Under the pieces are notes generated by a model. That model saw only the letters and a list, made by a program, of their open reading frames with translations. It did not search any database and had not been told where the DNA came from. This document shows, one piece after another, positions 52,107-60,723 of a stretch of DNA of 64,000 nucleotides. Origin of the DNA: Hungatella sp. (GTDB lineage Bacteria > Bacillota > Clostridia > Lachnospirales > Lachnospiraceae). Location of the stretch: positions 1,001,208 through 1,065,207 of the forward strand of contig WASS01000020.1 in assembly GCA_009712635.1 (NCBI GenBank), read 5' to 3'. Each line of letters starts with the position of its first letter. Position 1 is the first letter of the stretch. The translations under genes and the position numbers were made by a program.

Positions 52107-53303
52107 TTACTCAAACACTTCATCCATCCAGTCAAACATCACTTGATGAAATAATGCGTGATTGCCTTCCTGACAATGCTCTTCTGCGCCTTCCTGGATT
52201 GTGAATACCCTTACGGTCTTGGGTGCTGTTATCTCTTCAAGCAAAGAATCCAGCTGATCCTGGGACACAAAATGATCGGTTTCACCCATAGTGAGCAATA
52301 CAGGACATTTTATTTTTCCTGCAATTCCTTTCAATGAAGCTTTCTTCATCTCTTCAAACAATTCGTAACGGTGTTTCAGGCCAAATACCCATTTACCATT
52401 GTTTAACATCCATCTTAAGTTGGAATTATGCTCTTCTGCCATGGCAAGCATCTGCTCTCGTTTCTCTACGGGAAGCTTTAATACCTCTGCCAACTGTGGA
52501 TTTTGATTCAATGTAGAATCAAAGGTATCATAAAATACATTAAATGCGATGCAGGCCTTAATTCTCTGATCAAAGGCTGCTGCTCTTGGCGCAAAATAAC
52601 CGCCAAGGCTCATGCCCAGGAGCCCGATCTTTTCTTGATCCACTTCTTCTCTCGTTTCCAGATAATCAAGAGCCGCTTTTACCGGCACTTCCGCATCGTA
52701 ACGCATAAAGAGGTTTTGCTTGCGAAGTGCCTCTCCCTGCCCAGGCATCTCAAAGACCAGGCAGTGATATCCCCTTTTGATTGCAGCTGCTGCACCACAA
52801 AAATAAAGTTCCTGCAGGGTAGAATCATATCCTCCGATCATTATCAGAACCGGGCGCTTCGTTAATTCTTCCTTCTTGTCATCTGACGCACCGTAAAAAT
52901 ACCCCTTCAGATACGTTCCTTCATAAGGAATTTTTACAATCTCAAAATGGCTGTTTAATAAATCCATCGCTTTTTCAAATGATTCTACACTTTTATCAAA
53001 ATTATCCATTCGTCTTTCATCTGTTCCGTCTAAAAAGAATTCTCCAGTCCGGTAATAATTATGAGCCCGTAAAAAAGCTTCTCTGGCGCTTACTTTATGA
53101 TGCTTATTGAAACAATCTGTTGCTGTCTCATAAGTTCTGTCTGCCGTCTTTTTCCACTCCTGAAACCAGCTTTCAAAGTTTCCCTCTTCAATTTTTGCTG
53201 CTGTTGCAAGACATTCTCCTATCTCTGCACCCTGATATCCGGCATAAGATGCTGCTCTTAATAATTCAAAAGAAAATGCCTGATCTTTAAAAAATAATTT
53301 CAT
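52107..53303 (-). CDS. Alpha/beta hydrolase (dienelactone/DHPON-hydrolase-like)
   Basis: 398 residues. An N-terminal helical cap-like domain (to about 130, with AREAFLRAHNYYRTGEFFLDG) precedes the core: VLIMIGGYDSTLQE (oxyanion), nucleophile in LLGMSLGGYFAPRAAAF, acid in TMGETDHFVS, and His in EGNHALFHQVMFDW. This matches hydrolases related to 2,6-dihydroxypseudooxynicotine hydrolase and acyl-peptidase-like FrsA/DUF1100 proteins that cleave C-C or ester bonds. ATG 53303 follows AAGGAGG. Under the adjacent TetR regulator. Confidence 0.88.
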   Translation of the reverse strand: MKLFFKDQAFSFELLRAASYAGYQGAEIGECLATAAKIEEGNFESWFQEWKKTADRTYETATDCFNKHHKVSAREAFLRAHNYYRTGEFFLDGTDERRMDNFDKSVESFEKAMDLLNSHFEIVKIPYEGTYLKGYFYGASDDKKEELTKRPVLIMIGGYDSTLQELYFCGAAAAIKRGYHCLVFEMPGQGEALRKQNLFMRYDAEVPVKAALDYLETREEVDQEKIGLLGMSLGGYFAPRAAAFDQRIKACIAFNVFYDTFDSTLNQNPQLAEVLKLPVEKREQMLAMAEEHNSNLRWMLNNGKWVFGLKHRYELFEEMKKASLKGIAGKIKCPVLLTMGETDHFVSQDQLDSLLEEITAPKTVRVFTIQEGAEEHCQEGNHALFHQVMFDWMDEVFE

Positions 53304-53379
53304 GATTTGTACCTCCTTATTATTTTCACTGATCATACGGTGAATTAAGTTTTATAATGAATACCTGGAATCTATATTA

Positions 53380-54021
53380 CTATAGTTCCCAGGTTGAAAG
53401 TGTGTATTCAACGACCTGAATCAGATAGTGTTCCCGGTCACTGTGATAAAAACTGTGATTACCAAAAAATACATCCTGTAAAATGTAGGAATAAATCGCG
53501 CTCCAAAACTGATTGACCATCATAAAGATATCAAAAGAACGAATTTCTTTTCTGTCAACAAAAACTTGAACCCGCTTCATGGTTTGTCCCAGAAGTAAAC
53601 TCACATGCTGGCTGAAACGCTCTGTATATTCATCTGAGAATACACTTTTTTCTTTTAAAAGAATTTGAAGAACATATTTATCCTTTGCAATATAAGCAAA
53701 GAATATATTCCCAAGTGAAATCAGCAGTTCCTTAAGTGACAGCGTTTCTTCTAATCCTGCAATTTCTGCTTCCACTAATAAATACCGGTCATCTAAAAAT
53801 TCCTTCAGGATAATGTCTAACATCTGCTTCTTTCCTTCCGGAAAATAATGATAGATTAATCCGTCTGCCATTCCAATGTTTCTTGTAATCTCTCTGGTTG
53901 TAGTCGCGTGGAACCCCTTTAACGCAAATAATTCTTTTGCTGACTCCAAAAGCTGTTCTCTTCTCTCAATTGCCTGAAGATCGCGGCTGGTAAGATTTGT
54001 TGCATCTTTTATCGATTTCAT
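53380..54021 (-). CDS. TetR-family transcriptional regulator
   Basis: 213 residues. HTH of TetR type: RREQLLESAKELFALKGFHATTTREITRNIGMADGLIYHYFPEGKKQML (about 20-70), followed by a helical ligand-binding domain. ATG 54021 has AGGTGG upstream. Probably autoregulates the hydrolase-SRPBCC operon, which starts 76 bp downstream. Confidence 0.92.
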   Translation of the reverse strand: MKSIKDATNLTSRDLQAIERREQLLESAKELFALKGFHATTTREITRNIGMADGLIYHYFPEGKKQMLDIILKEFLDDRYLLVEAEIAGLEETLSLKELLISLGNIFFAYIAKDKYVLQILLKEKSVFSDEYTERFSQHVSLLLGQTMKRVQVFVDRKEIRSFDIFMMVNQFWSAIYSYILQDVFFGNHSFYHSDREHYLIQVVEYTLSTWEL

Positions 54022-54046
54022 TTCATTCACCACCTGTTCAATGAAT

Positions 54047-54075
54047 ATTATATACCCATCATTAAAAAAATGCAA
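54047..54075 (-). promoter_or_regulatory. Sigma-A promoter of the TetR-hydrolase operon
   Basis: On the minus strand, TTGCAT (54070-54075) and TATAAT (54047-54052) with a 17-bp spacer; a further TTGACA about 30 bp upstream could give a second start. Confidence 0.72.
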
Positions 54076-54113
54076 TGATTATTTTGTTTTTTAAATTCAT
54101 TGTCAATCAGTAG

Positions 54114-54944
54114 TCACCTGGTATATTCCTGTACATGCCCCAGATATTCCAACACTTCAGTTACACTGCAATGCAGTTGATCCGGTATTTCCGTTCTGCC
54201 CGGCATCACTGCCTGAAAACACTTCTCTAAACTTTCTTCTTTCCGAAAAATAGGTTCCTTTAATTCCAATATTTTAGAAAGCTCCAATTGAAACCTCATA
54301 TAATCACAAGTATCCTTTGTTCCAATGTGAAATATTCCACCAAGATCTTGTTTAATGATATAGGCAATCCATTCTGCGATTTGAATATCAGTTGTATAAT
54401 TTACATAAAATTGGGGGTAGGCGTCAATTGGTGTATTATTTTTCGTGTCCTCTACCAGCTTTAAAATCCTGGGAGAATTTTTTCCGTAAATCTGAGGTAT
54501 TCGGACAATAACGCATCTTTCATTTAATTTGTCCTGAAGCAGTTGTTCGCATTTAATTTTAAAATTTCCATAATCCGATTGTGAATAGGTTTTGTCCGTT
54601 TCATAATGAGGTTTTTCCATTGCTCCATCAAACACATTGGAGCTAGATATAAAAATTATTTTCCCACCTTTCATTGGCAATAAATAATCAGCTACTATAG
54701 TATGTAACCCCAGCTGTAATTGAAAATCTCCTCTCAAACTGGAAATTATTATTTGCGGCTGAATCTGATCCAATATTTTTTTTATGGAATCAGTATCACC
54801 AAGCTGCATTTGAAACATTTTATTTTCATCCAGGCAGCTAGTTTTTTGTGTGTAATAGGTTCCGTATACCTCATATTTATTAATAAGTGCTTTCGCAATT
54901 GACTGACCAGCATAACTGCTTACACCCCAAATTAGAATTCTCAT
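54114..54944 (-). CDS. NAD(P)-dependent sugar epimerase/reductase (RmlD-like SDR)
   Basis: 276 residues, extended SDR fold. The nucleotide motif is WGVSSYAGQSIAKAL (a G-x4-G variant of the usual GxxGxxG), with IFISSSNVFDG (Ser) and SDYGNFKIKCEQLL (Tyr-x3-Lys). Resembles dTDP-4-dehydrorhamnose reductases but lacks neighbouring dTDP-rhamnose genes, so the substrate is unknown. Its start lies one base before the end of a small Nudix remnant on the same strand. Confidence 0.82.
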   Translation of the reverse strand: MRILIWGVSSYAGQSIAKALINKYEVYGTYYTQKTSCLDENKMFQMQLGDTDSIKKILDQIQPQIIISSLRGDFQLQLGLHTIVADYLLPMKGGKIIFISSSNVFDGAMEKPHYETDKTYSQSDYGNFKIKCEQLLQDKLNERCVIVRIPQIYGKNSPRILKLVEDTKNNTPIDAYPQFYVNYTTDIQIAEWIAYIIKQDLGGIFHIGTKDTCDYMRFQLELSKILELKEPIFRKEESLEKCFQAVMPGRTEIPDQLHCSVTEVLEYLGHVQEYTR

Positions 54945-55118
54945 TTACTTACCCCTTTGTCTAACTGTTTCCTCATAATAAGCACTGCTTTGCCACTTTA
55001 TGTCTGACAAAATTACTTCAGATACTAAATGGAACAGACCATCAGGAATCTGATTTCCACGGATTAAATCACAGCCTGCAAGAGAACCAGCCTCTAAATA
55101 GCCGTCCCATATCTCCAT
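54945..55118 (-). pseudogene. Nudix hydrolase N-terminal remnant
   Basis: 57 codons from ATG 55118 with GGGAG upstream. The first ~32 residues (MEIWDGYLEAG, SLAGCDLIRGNQIPDG, LFHLVSEVIL) match the N-terminus of isopentenyl-diphosphate-isomerase-like/Nudix proteins. The frame then jumps to an unrelated tail and stops; the Nudix box itself is absent. Either a deletion pseudogene or a truncated stub; the ribosome site means a peptide could still be made. Confidence 0.55.
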
Positions 55119-55125
55119 ACTAATT

Positions 55126-55656
55126 TTACTCCCCTGCTATAAAGTCTATCCAGTACCGGTTAATCTCAATTCCATCTTCATCTAAGGTCTGATTTTCTAA
55201 AACCCCATTATGATGCAAAATTACCTTTTGCGAAGGGATATTATCACAATCACAAGTTACAAGGACCTTTGTAATCCCCATCTCCTTTAATTTCTTTAAA
55301 GCCAGACTAAGAATCAGACTGCCATATCCATTTCCCCGGTATTCCGGGCATATCCCATATCCAATATGACCGCCATCCACAATATTTGTGTGATTTAAAA
55401 AATGTCTTAAAGACACTGCCCCTAAAATCGTTCCATTGCTATTTTTGAGAAAGAATAATGTTTGAGGTACTTCATCTCCAATATTTCTACCGGCACTCTG
55501 GTCATCAATATATTCCATCCATTCCGTATAGTTTCCGGTAAAGTGTCTAAGAAGCCCTGGATTCATTCTACCGCCAAACAACCGCCATTTATCAGTCAAA
55601 AGTCTTACTGCCTCTTCATCAGAATTACAGGGTTTTTCCAAATAATATTCTTCCAT
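55126..55656 (-). CDS. GNAT-family N-acetyltransferase
   Basis: 176 residues. Acetyl-CoA motif is IGYGICPEYRGNGYGSLILSLALKKLKEMG (about 97-127), followed by VTCDCDNIPSQKVILHHNGV. Similar to streptothricin/RimI-like stand-alone acetyltransferases; substrate unknown. ATG 55656 overlaps the stop of the flavodoxin-like gene (TGATG), and GGAGG is upstream, so the two are translationally linked. Confidence 0.9.
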   Translation of the reverse strand: MEEYYLEKPCNSDEEAVRLLTDKWRLFGGRMNPGLLRHFTGNYTEWMEYIDDQSAGRNIGDEVPQTLFFLKNSNGTILGAVSLRHFLNHTNIVDGGHIGYGICPEYRGNGYGSLILSLALKKLKEMGITKVLVTCDCDNIPSQKVILHHNGVLENQTLDEDGIEINRYWIDFIAGE

Positions 55657-56195
55657 CAAATTTTTCCTCCCAGCTTACGTGCCTCCAAAAGTGCAGCATG
55701 TCCTAAAATATCTCCCTTTCCGGATAAGCCCGGAACTGTAATTACTCCCCCATTTTCCAGAGAAAAATAGCTTAGTACAGAATGATACATAGTGATCAGA
55801 GAGTCAAAAACGGCTGGTATTTCATCTGCACAAACAGCTAACAACATAAGTTTTTTCACTCTGAACGTATTGCGTATAGGATTATGCAGCCGATCAATCA
55901 TACACTTTAATTGGGAACTGACACCGTAAAAATAAACGGGAGTTGCAATTACAATAACATCCGCACCAGCAAGTCTCTCGTAGATTTCCTGCATATCATC
56001 TTTTTGTACGCAATTATGACTATCGTCTCTGTAGCAAAAATCGCAGCCTGTGCAGCCGTTAACCTTTTTTCCAATTACAGAAATAACTTCTACGCTGTTC
56101 TCCTGTTTATTTATACCATTAATAAACGCATTTGCAAGAATTTCTGTATTACCATTTCTTCTGGGACTGCCTATTAATACTGCAATCTGTGCCAT
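55656..56195 (-). CDS. NADPH-dependent FMN reductase / flavodoxin-fold protein
   Basis: 179 residues. FMN phosphate loop IGSPRRNGNTEILANAF, Cys pair in GCTGCDFCYRDD, and ATPVYFYGVSSQLKCMIDR, typical of clostridial iron-sulfur flavoprotein-like oxidoreductases. Reduces quinones, nitro compounds or Fe-S partners with NAD(P)H. ATG 56195 follows GGAGGTACTAAG; the open frame upstream overlaps the CPBP gene and is not coding. Confidence 0.9.
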   Translation of the reverse strand: MAQIAVLIGSPRRNGNTEILANAFINGINKQENSVEVISVIGKKVNGCTGCDFCYRDDSHNCVQKDDMQEIYERLAGADVIVIATPVYFYGVSSQLKCMIDRLHNPIRNTFRVKKLMLLAVCADEIPAVFDSLITMYHSVLSYFSLENGGVITVPGLSGKGDILGHAALLEARKLGGKI

Positions 56196-56247
56196 CTTAG
56201 TACCTCCATTATAAGATCTGAACCGCTTACTGGAAACGTATTTATAT

Positions 56248-57102
56248 TTAATTGCGAAACGTCTTTTTTTTGCCAGCACCACTTTTAAAGTAGATAAAGA
56301 GAACAATCAAAAATGAGAGAGTCTGAGCAACGGAAATGCGAATTACCTGTAATTGATCTGCACCTGATATAGTTGTGATATGTAAAAGATTAATGATGGT
56401 ATTATTAAAAAAATGATCCGCCATGGACATCCAAAGCGACCCGGTGATTTTAGTCAGCAAACAAAATTTTGCGCCAGTGATTCCAGTGGTTAGAACAAGA
56501 ATAATAGCAGTCAGCAGCATCCCCATTGGGCTTATATCTCCATCCAGAAAACTCCGAACAGGTGCTGCAATATGCCATAAGCCAAATAGGACAGAAGAAA
56601 CAACCATTGCTTTTATAAACGAGTTCTTTGCTTCCAGAAGTCTGACGAACAGTCCACGGAAGATTCCCTCTTCCATAACCACATTTATAATGTTCCCAGC
56701 AATGCAAAACAGGAAAAACAGGATACCGGTCTGCATACCCTGATTACCATCAATCGCATAGCTGGTCACATATATTTTCAAAGAAGGACTGCCATTTCTC
56801 CATATCTGCATAAAAAATTCGGTACAATAGGCGATCAGGTACACGGTCGCTCCAAGCAGTAAACCATAGAGTATGTTTTTTACAACTGCATGTTTCGTAA
56901 ATCCAATTTCTGACCATTTAAATGATACATAATGTAATGCTATCCCCAGCACAAGAATCCCCAGCAGTTTATGGATAAATGCTTCTCCAAACATTGACTG
57001 GTCCGTTCGGAAAAGCAGATATTCAAGAGCCCTGAACGAGAAGCATATTAAATAAATAATTAAAACAAATAAAACAGGATGAATATAATTATCTTTCTTC
57101 AT
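56248..57102 (-). CDS. CPBP-family intramembrane metalloprotease
   Basis: 284 residues, about eight membrane helices. The three CPBP (Abi) motifs are present: VMEEGIFRGLF (EExxxR), VLFGLWHIAAP (FxxxH) and DHFFNNTIINLLH. Eukaryotic and bacterial relatives process CAAX-type or self-immunity peptides. No bacteriocin gene is obvious nearby. The ribosome site before ATG 57102 is GGAGG. Confidence 0.9.
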   Translation of the reverse strand: MKKDNYIHPVLFVLIIYLICFSFRALEYLLFRTDQSMFGEAFIHKLLGILVLGIALHYVSFKWSEIGFTKHAVVKNILYGLLLGATVYLIAYCTEFFMQIWRNGSPSLKIYVTSYAIDGNQGMQTGILFFLFCIAGNIINVVMEEGIFRGLFVRLLEAKNSFIKAMVVSSVLFGLWHIAAPVRSFLDGDISPMGMLLTAIILVLTTGITGAKFCLLTKITGSLWMSMADHFFNNTIINLLHITTISGADQLQVIRISVAQTLSFLIVLFIYFKSGAGKKKTFRN

Positions 57103-57115
57103 ATAAATCCTCCAC

Positions 57116-57640
57116 CTAATCTGCTAAATAGATTCCATAATCCAATATTATATTTCCCCCAGCATCTTGTTCTGTAAAACGTGGACAATTATATCGTTCA
57201 AAGAAGCAGGCTCTGTTTTCATTATCACGTTTAAAGTTTCCCATGCCTTCTTCCTGGAATTTAGATATACAATCCCCATGCATATCGTAAATCCCATCAT
57301 TTTCCTTACCGCTTATCCAGCAAACGGCAACATCACTTTCCGGAAGATCTATGAAAGCGAATCCATGTGGAGCTTCTGTGTTTTCCGGAAGGAACATACC
57401 AATCCAGTATTCAAAGGTATTTTCAATACTGGAAAAGTTGCAGCGCATGAAACCAATATAACCATTTTCAATGTCTTTAAGTTCTCCCAGATTTTCAAGG
57501 GATGTAAACCAGCCATTTTCAAACCACTCACCCCATTTGTGTCCGAATCCACCGATTCTGTCCGCATTGGTATATCGTTTCCCGATAAAGCGAAGGGATG
57601 GTAAGTGCTCTTTTGTAACCTTTGTAATTTTTGCTGACAT
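57116..57640 (-). CDS. GyrI-like/effector-binding domain protein
   Basis: 174 residues. Domain pattern RFIGKRYTNADRIGGFGHKWGEWFENGWF, then GFMRCNFSSIENTFEYWIGMFLPE and GFAFIDLPESDVAVCWI; belongs to the SOUL/GyrI-like small-molecule-binding fold found in AraC regulators and stand-alone proteins. It may bind a drug-like ligand. ATG 57640 has GGAGGAACAAAAT upstream. Confidence 0.78.
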   Translation of the reverse strand: MSAKITKVTKEHLPSLRFIGKRYTNADRIGGFGHKWGEWFENGWFTSLENLGELKDIENGYIGFMRCNFSSIENTFEYWIGMFLPENTEAPHGFAFIDLPESDVAVCWISGKENDGIYDMHGDCISKFQEEGMGNFKRDNENRACFFERYNCPRFTEQDAGGNIILDYGIYLAD

Positions 57641-57679
57641 ATTTTGTTCCTCCTCCATATTCTCTTTTATTAATCGCTT

Positions 57680-58324
57680 CTAAGTTGATATCTGTTTAAC
57701 CGCATGTTTATCTAATATAAAAATATCACCCAAAAATTCAACATCTCCATCTTTACATATTATTGCCGCATCATCGCATAATCCATAAATACAATAGTCA
57801 TTAGATAGTTCCAGTAATTCATCAGTTACATGAATACAATCAAAATGAGGCTCTACTGAAATATCCACAAGACCTAGTCCTCTATATATTTTCTGCTCGT
57901 GATGATCACAGGTGGTGGTACAAATAGCAATCTTAGCCATGTTAATTGCACCTGCGCTCATACCTATAATTACCCCATTGTGATTAGTAAGGACCTTGTC
58001 CAACCCGTATTCTTTAAGATATTCGAACTGAGTCGGTGTGTCTCCACCGGAAATCCAAATAACATCCCCATCTTTAACCGCTCGCTGTGCTTCCTCTTTT
58101 GTCATCCTGTCATCAACAATACAGCAGTCAGAAAACCTTATACCGGCATTCTGAAACTTACTTAAAAACAGCTTGAAATATCTATCATTAATCTCCTGAA
58201 AATCATGAAATTCTGATGCGATAAATACAAAATTCTTCCGATTTATAATAATTTCATTCAACCGTTCTGCAAACTTTTTGGGAAAATCATTATGGAACAT
58301 ACTTGTCAAAATACTGACTGCCAT
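57680..58324 (-). CDS. Peptidase S51 (dipeptidase E-like)
   Basis: 214 residues, class I glutamine-amidotransferase-like fold. Nucleophile Ser in GVIIGMSAGAINMA, acid/His region GLGLVDISVEPHF and DDAAIICKDG, and IWISGGDTPTQFEYLK. Relatives cleave Asp-X dipeptides (PepE) or microcin C-type peptide-nucleotides (MccF), so a self-immunity role is possible. Monocistronic-looking in the minus-strand series, 18 bp before the nucleoside phosphorylase. Confidence 0.87.
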   Translation of the reverse strand: MAVSILTSMFHNDFPKKFAERLNEIIINRKNFVFIASEFHDFQEINDRYFKLFLSKFQNAGIRFSDCCIVDDRMTKEEAQRAVKDGDVIWISGGDTPTQFEYLKEYGLDKVLTNHNGVIIGMSAGAINMAKIAICTTTCDHHEQKIYRGLGLVDISVEPHFDCIHVTDELLELSNDYCIYGLCDDAAIICKDGDVEFLGDIFILDKHAVKQIST

Positions 58325-58342
58325 AGATATACCTCTTACCTC

Positions 58343-59158
58343 TCATCTATTATGAAAGAGCTCTGTAATAATCTGGGGAAAAAGCTCACTACGTACCTTT
58401 TTCCGATATTCCATCTCTTCTGATGTGCGACCACTTACTAAAGATTTATTGACCACCGTATTGTCTGAAACACTAAAGAGCGCTGCCATTGGTATGCCAG
58501 TAAATGCAGCTGCCCGAAAAGCCGCTGCGGTCTCCATCTCAATAACATTACAGCCCATGCCAATAATTTCGTCTATATGCACAAACTGTGCAAATACTGT
58601 ATCAGTGCTAAAATTATTTCCAACATGCCATTTTACGCGGTTTTCTTCACATATATGGCTGGTTGCTTCTATTAGGCGATCAAACATGATTTTATCTGGA
58701 TATTGTTTTTCTCCAAATACATCCCCATCTGCAAGTTTCTCCGAAGCTAAGTACCGGCTTGCGCCGTCACCACACACTGAATAATTAGGAATCACAATAT
58801 CTCCAATACCCATTTTATTATCCAAAGCTCCTACGGACCCTATAAAAATAATTTGTTTGCATAAAGTGACGCCTAATGCCAAAATAACATCCATTAATAC
58901 AGGTGCACCTATTCCTGTTTTTATATAACTAATCTTCAAGTCTTCAACCATAAGATTCCATACTTTTATTGAAGAATAATTTGATTCACTTAAATATTCA
59001 AAATTTCCAAAATTGGGGAAAGTAGATGGTTCCCACCATGGTGCGATAATTACATTTTCATGTATTTGGTCTAGATTTACTCCTATGCTGTGAATACAGA
59101 TATCACTCTTCGTTGACCCAAACCGTTCCATACTTCCTATTAAATCCTGATAATTCAT
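58343..59158 (-). CDS. Nucleoside/purine phosphorylase family protein
   Basis: 271 residues, PNP_UDP_1 fold. Phosphate and base regions: FIGSVGALDNKMGIGDIVIP, then NVIEMETAAAFRAAAFTGIPMAALFSVSDN (Glu and Asp of the base site). Splits nucleosides with phosphate. ATG 59158 has GAGGGGG upstream; it follows the next-listed 108-residue gene by 16 bp, probably in one transcript. Confidence 0.85.
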   Translation of the reverse strand: MNYQDLIGSMERFGSTKSDICIHSIGVNLDQIHENVIIAPWWEPSTFPNFGNFEYLSESNYSSIKVWNLMVEDLKISYIKTGIGAPVLMDVILALGVTLCKQIIFIGSVGALDNKMGIGDIVIPNYSVCGDGASRYLASEKLADGDVFGEKQYPDKIMFDRLIEATSHICEENRVKWHVGNNFSTDTVFAQFVHIDEIIGMGCNVIEMETAAAFRAAAFTGIPMAALFSVSDNTVVNKSLVSGRTSEEMEYRKKVRSELFPQIITELFHNR

Positions 59159-59174
59159 AAGTAACCCCCTCTTT

Positions 59175-59501
59175 CTATAGATTGCCATCATAACCTTCCA
59201 GATAAGCAATATTTTTACCTTGACTTTTTGCATATTCTATTTCGGATTCTGTGCTTTTACCAATATATCCATCTTTATTAATAACAAAAATAGTATCTGC
59301 CATATCAATTTTTCTTTTATGCATATCATCAAGCAGTTCCTTTGTTTCCTTTGCCCAAACCTCATCTTTTTCACTGAATTCAAAGAATCCCACAGAAATC
59401 ACGATACACCCTTTTAAGGTAAGTTCCTTCTGTATTTTTAGAAATTCATCTTTGTATTTTGTACTTCCACAAAGTGTCACAACTTTGTATTTTTCTACCA
59501 T
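59175..59501 (-). CDS. Nucleoside 2-deoxyribosyltransferase-like / DUF4406-like protein
   Basis: 108 residues. KVVTLCGSTKYKDEFLKIQKELTLKG, then MADTIFVINKDGYIGKSTESEIEYAKSQGK: the Rossmann-like fold of nucleoside deoxyribosyltransferases, where a Glu after the Gly-Ser/Thr loop (TESEIEYA) is the usual nucleophile. It is shorter than most. Next to a nucleoside phosphorylase, so a nucleoside salvage pair is plausible. Confidence 0.7.
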   Translation of the reverse strand: MVEKYKVVTLCGSTKYKDEFLKIQKELTLKGCIVISVGFFEFSEKDEVWAKETKELLDDMHKRKIDMADTIFVINKDGYIGKSTESEIEYAKSQGKNIAYLEGYDGNL

Positions 59502-59793
59502 AATTCCCCCTGAATTTATTTTTTCTTTCCCCTTATGCCCTGTTCTGATTTTCTAAAAGCATAAATTTCCTATCCAGTATAAAGCCACATTTAACAATTC
59601 CATTTGTTGATACCTTATCTTTCTTTACTGTCTGAATAAAAAATGCAACAAATTCTTTTTATTACATACCAATAAAACTTTATCCAGTCCAAATCTGCTA
59701 AACATCCATATTTTTGTAATAAAACATTAATAAACAGTCTACTATTATTGTGAAATCATTTATTATATACTTAATAAAAAATGGAGGTTTCCT
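59502..59793. other. AT-rich intergenic gap
   Basis: 292 bp between divergent genes. No coding frame of note and no consensus promoter pair was found with confidence; an imperfect TTATGC/GCATAA repeat near 59535-59566 is the only structure seen. Confidence 0.6.
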
Positions 59794-59898
59794 ATGATCG
59801 CTTATTTCCCATTGCTATTAAATTTGCTTGAATTATTTAAATACGTCGTCTACTTTACGTTTTTTCTATGCTGCATAAAGTACTTAAAAAGTAAATAA
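59794..59898 (+). CDS. Small hydrophobic peptide, 34 residues
   Basis: ATG 59794 is preceded by ATGGAGGTTTCCT, a strong ribosome site. The product MIAYFPLLLNLLELFKYVV, then a short YFTFFLCCIKYLKSK tail is one membrane helix with basic C-terminus. It lies 20 bp before another small gene with its own AAGGAGG. Resembles neither a known toxin nor a leader peptide; it may be a small membrane regulator of the downstream protein. Confidence 0.55.
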   Translation: MIAYFPLLLNLLELFKYVVYFTFFLCCIKYLKSK

Positions 59899-59918
59899 AT
59901 AAGGAGGTTTTTGTAAAG

Positions 59919-60158
59919 ATGATTAACTACTTTCGTTGGTCTTCATTGACATGTGTATATACTACAGATGATAAAAATCGGATTCAGGAAACGCTTTACG
60001 AAAACAATATTCCCTTTAAATTAAGTGTAAAGGACTTATCCATTAAAAATACGTTCGATCTACCTTATGCTGGAATAGGTACTAACAAACTAAAATTATC
60101 CTATACATTTTATGTAAAGAAAAAGGATTTTGAATTTGCACTGCATCTGATAAAATAA
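59919..60158 (+). CDS. Small protein of unknown function (possible DUF2007-like)
   Basis: 79 residues: VYTTDDKNRIQETLYENNIPFKL, then FDLPYAGIGTNKLKLSYTFYVKKKDFEFALHL. The layout resembles DUF2007, putative small signal-transducing proteins, but the match is partial. Strong AAGGAGG before ATG 59919. The only plus-strand genes in this stretch are this and the preceding peptide, with which it is probably co-transcribed. Confidence 0.6.
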   Translation: MINYFRWSSLTCVYTTDDKNRIQETLYENNIPFKLSVKDLSIKNTFDLPYAGIGTNKLKLSYTFYVKKKDFEFALHLIK

Positions 60159-60167
60159 TTTTTTTAT

Positions 60168-60680
60168 TTATGAACCTTCTGGCTCATTATAGGCATACCA
60201 GTCCGATTCCGGCAACCCCATTTCACGCAATATGCCATTCAGGTAGCCGATATTATACATAATATGTCTTATTTGCCCAATAATAACATCTGCATAAGTG
60301 TATTGCGGGTTGTTGCCAAAAACGGAAGTCCCCAGTTTTTCATCATTCAGATGATCAAATACTCCTGTGGACTTTATTTGAATTGCATCAAGATACTCTC
60401 GCATTTTTTCTTTTGATATAAATAATCCATCATAATCGTCTGCATATAAGTCAGTCGTATAGGCATCATCAAAAACCATTGTACGCCACTCACTGTCGTC
60501 AAACTTCTCACGCATCCAGAAATCAATATAATAAACATAATGGAAAACCTGCTGCCAAAAGGGCACTTCATTATATGATGAAGCCCATATTTTTTCCGGA
60601 CAAATGTCCACAAGAATAACTGCCATATGAAATGTAGAATCAAACTGATTACGCAAAGCCTCTGTTACTAACTTACTCAT
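60168..60680 (-). CDS. DinB-like metalloenzyme-fold protein
   Basis: 170 residues, four-helix DinB/YfiT bundle: VPFWQQVFHYVYYIDFWMREK and IIGQIRHIMYNIGYLNGILREMG, with His residues at the usual metal positions (HYVYYIDFW, GQIRHIMYN). Family members include glutathione-, bacillithiol- or mycothiol-dependent transferases and unknowns. The ribosome site is GGGGGAA before ATG 60680. Independent gene in the accessory run. Confidence 0.85.
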   Translation of the reverse strand: MSKLVTEALRNQFDSTFHMAVILVDICPEKIWASSYNEVPFWQQVFHYVYYIDFWMREKFDDSEWRTMVFDDAYTTDLYADDYDGLFISKEKMREYLDAIQIKSTGVFDHLNDEKLGTSVFGNNPQYTYADVIIGQIRHIMYNIGYLNGILREMGLPESDWYAYNEPEGS

Positions 60681-60723
60681 TAATATTTCCCCCTGTATAA
60701 TTTATAATTTAATAGATTCCTTT

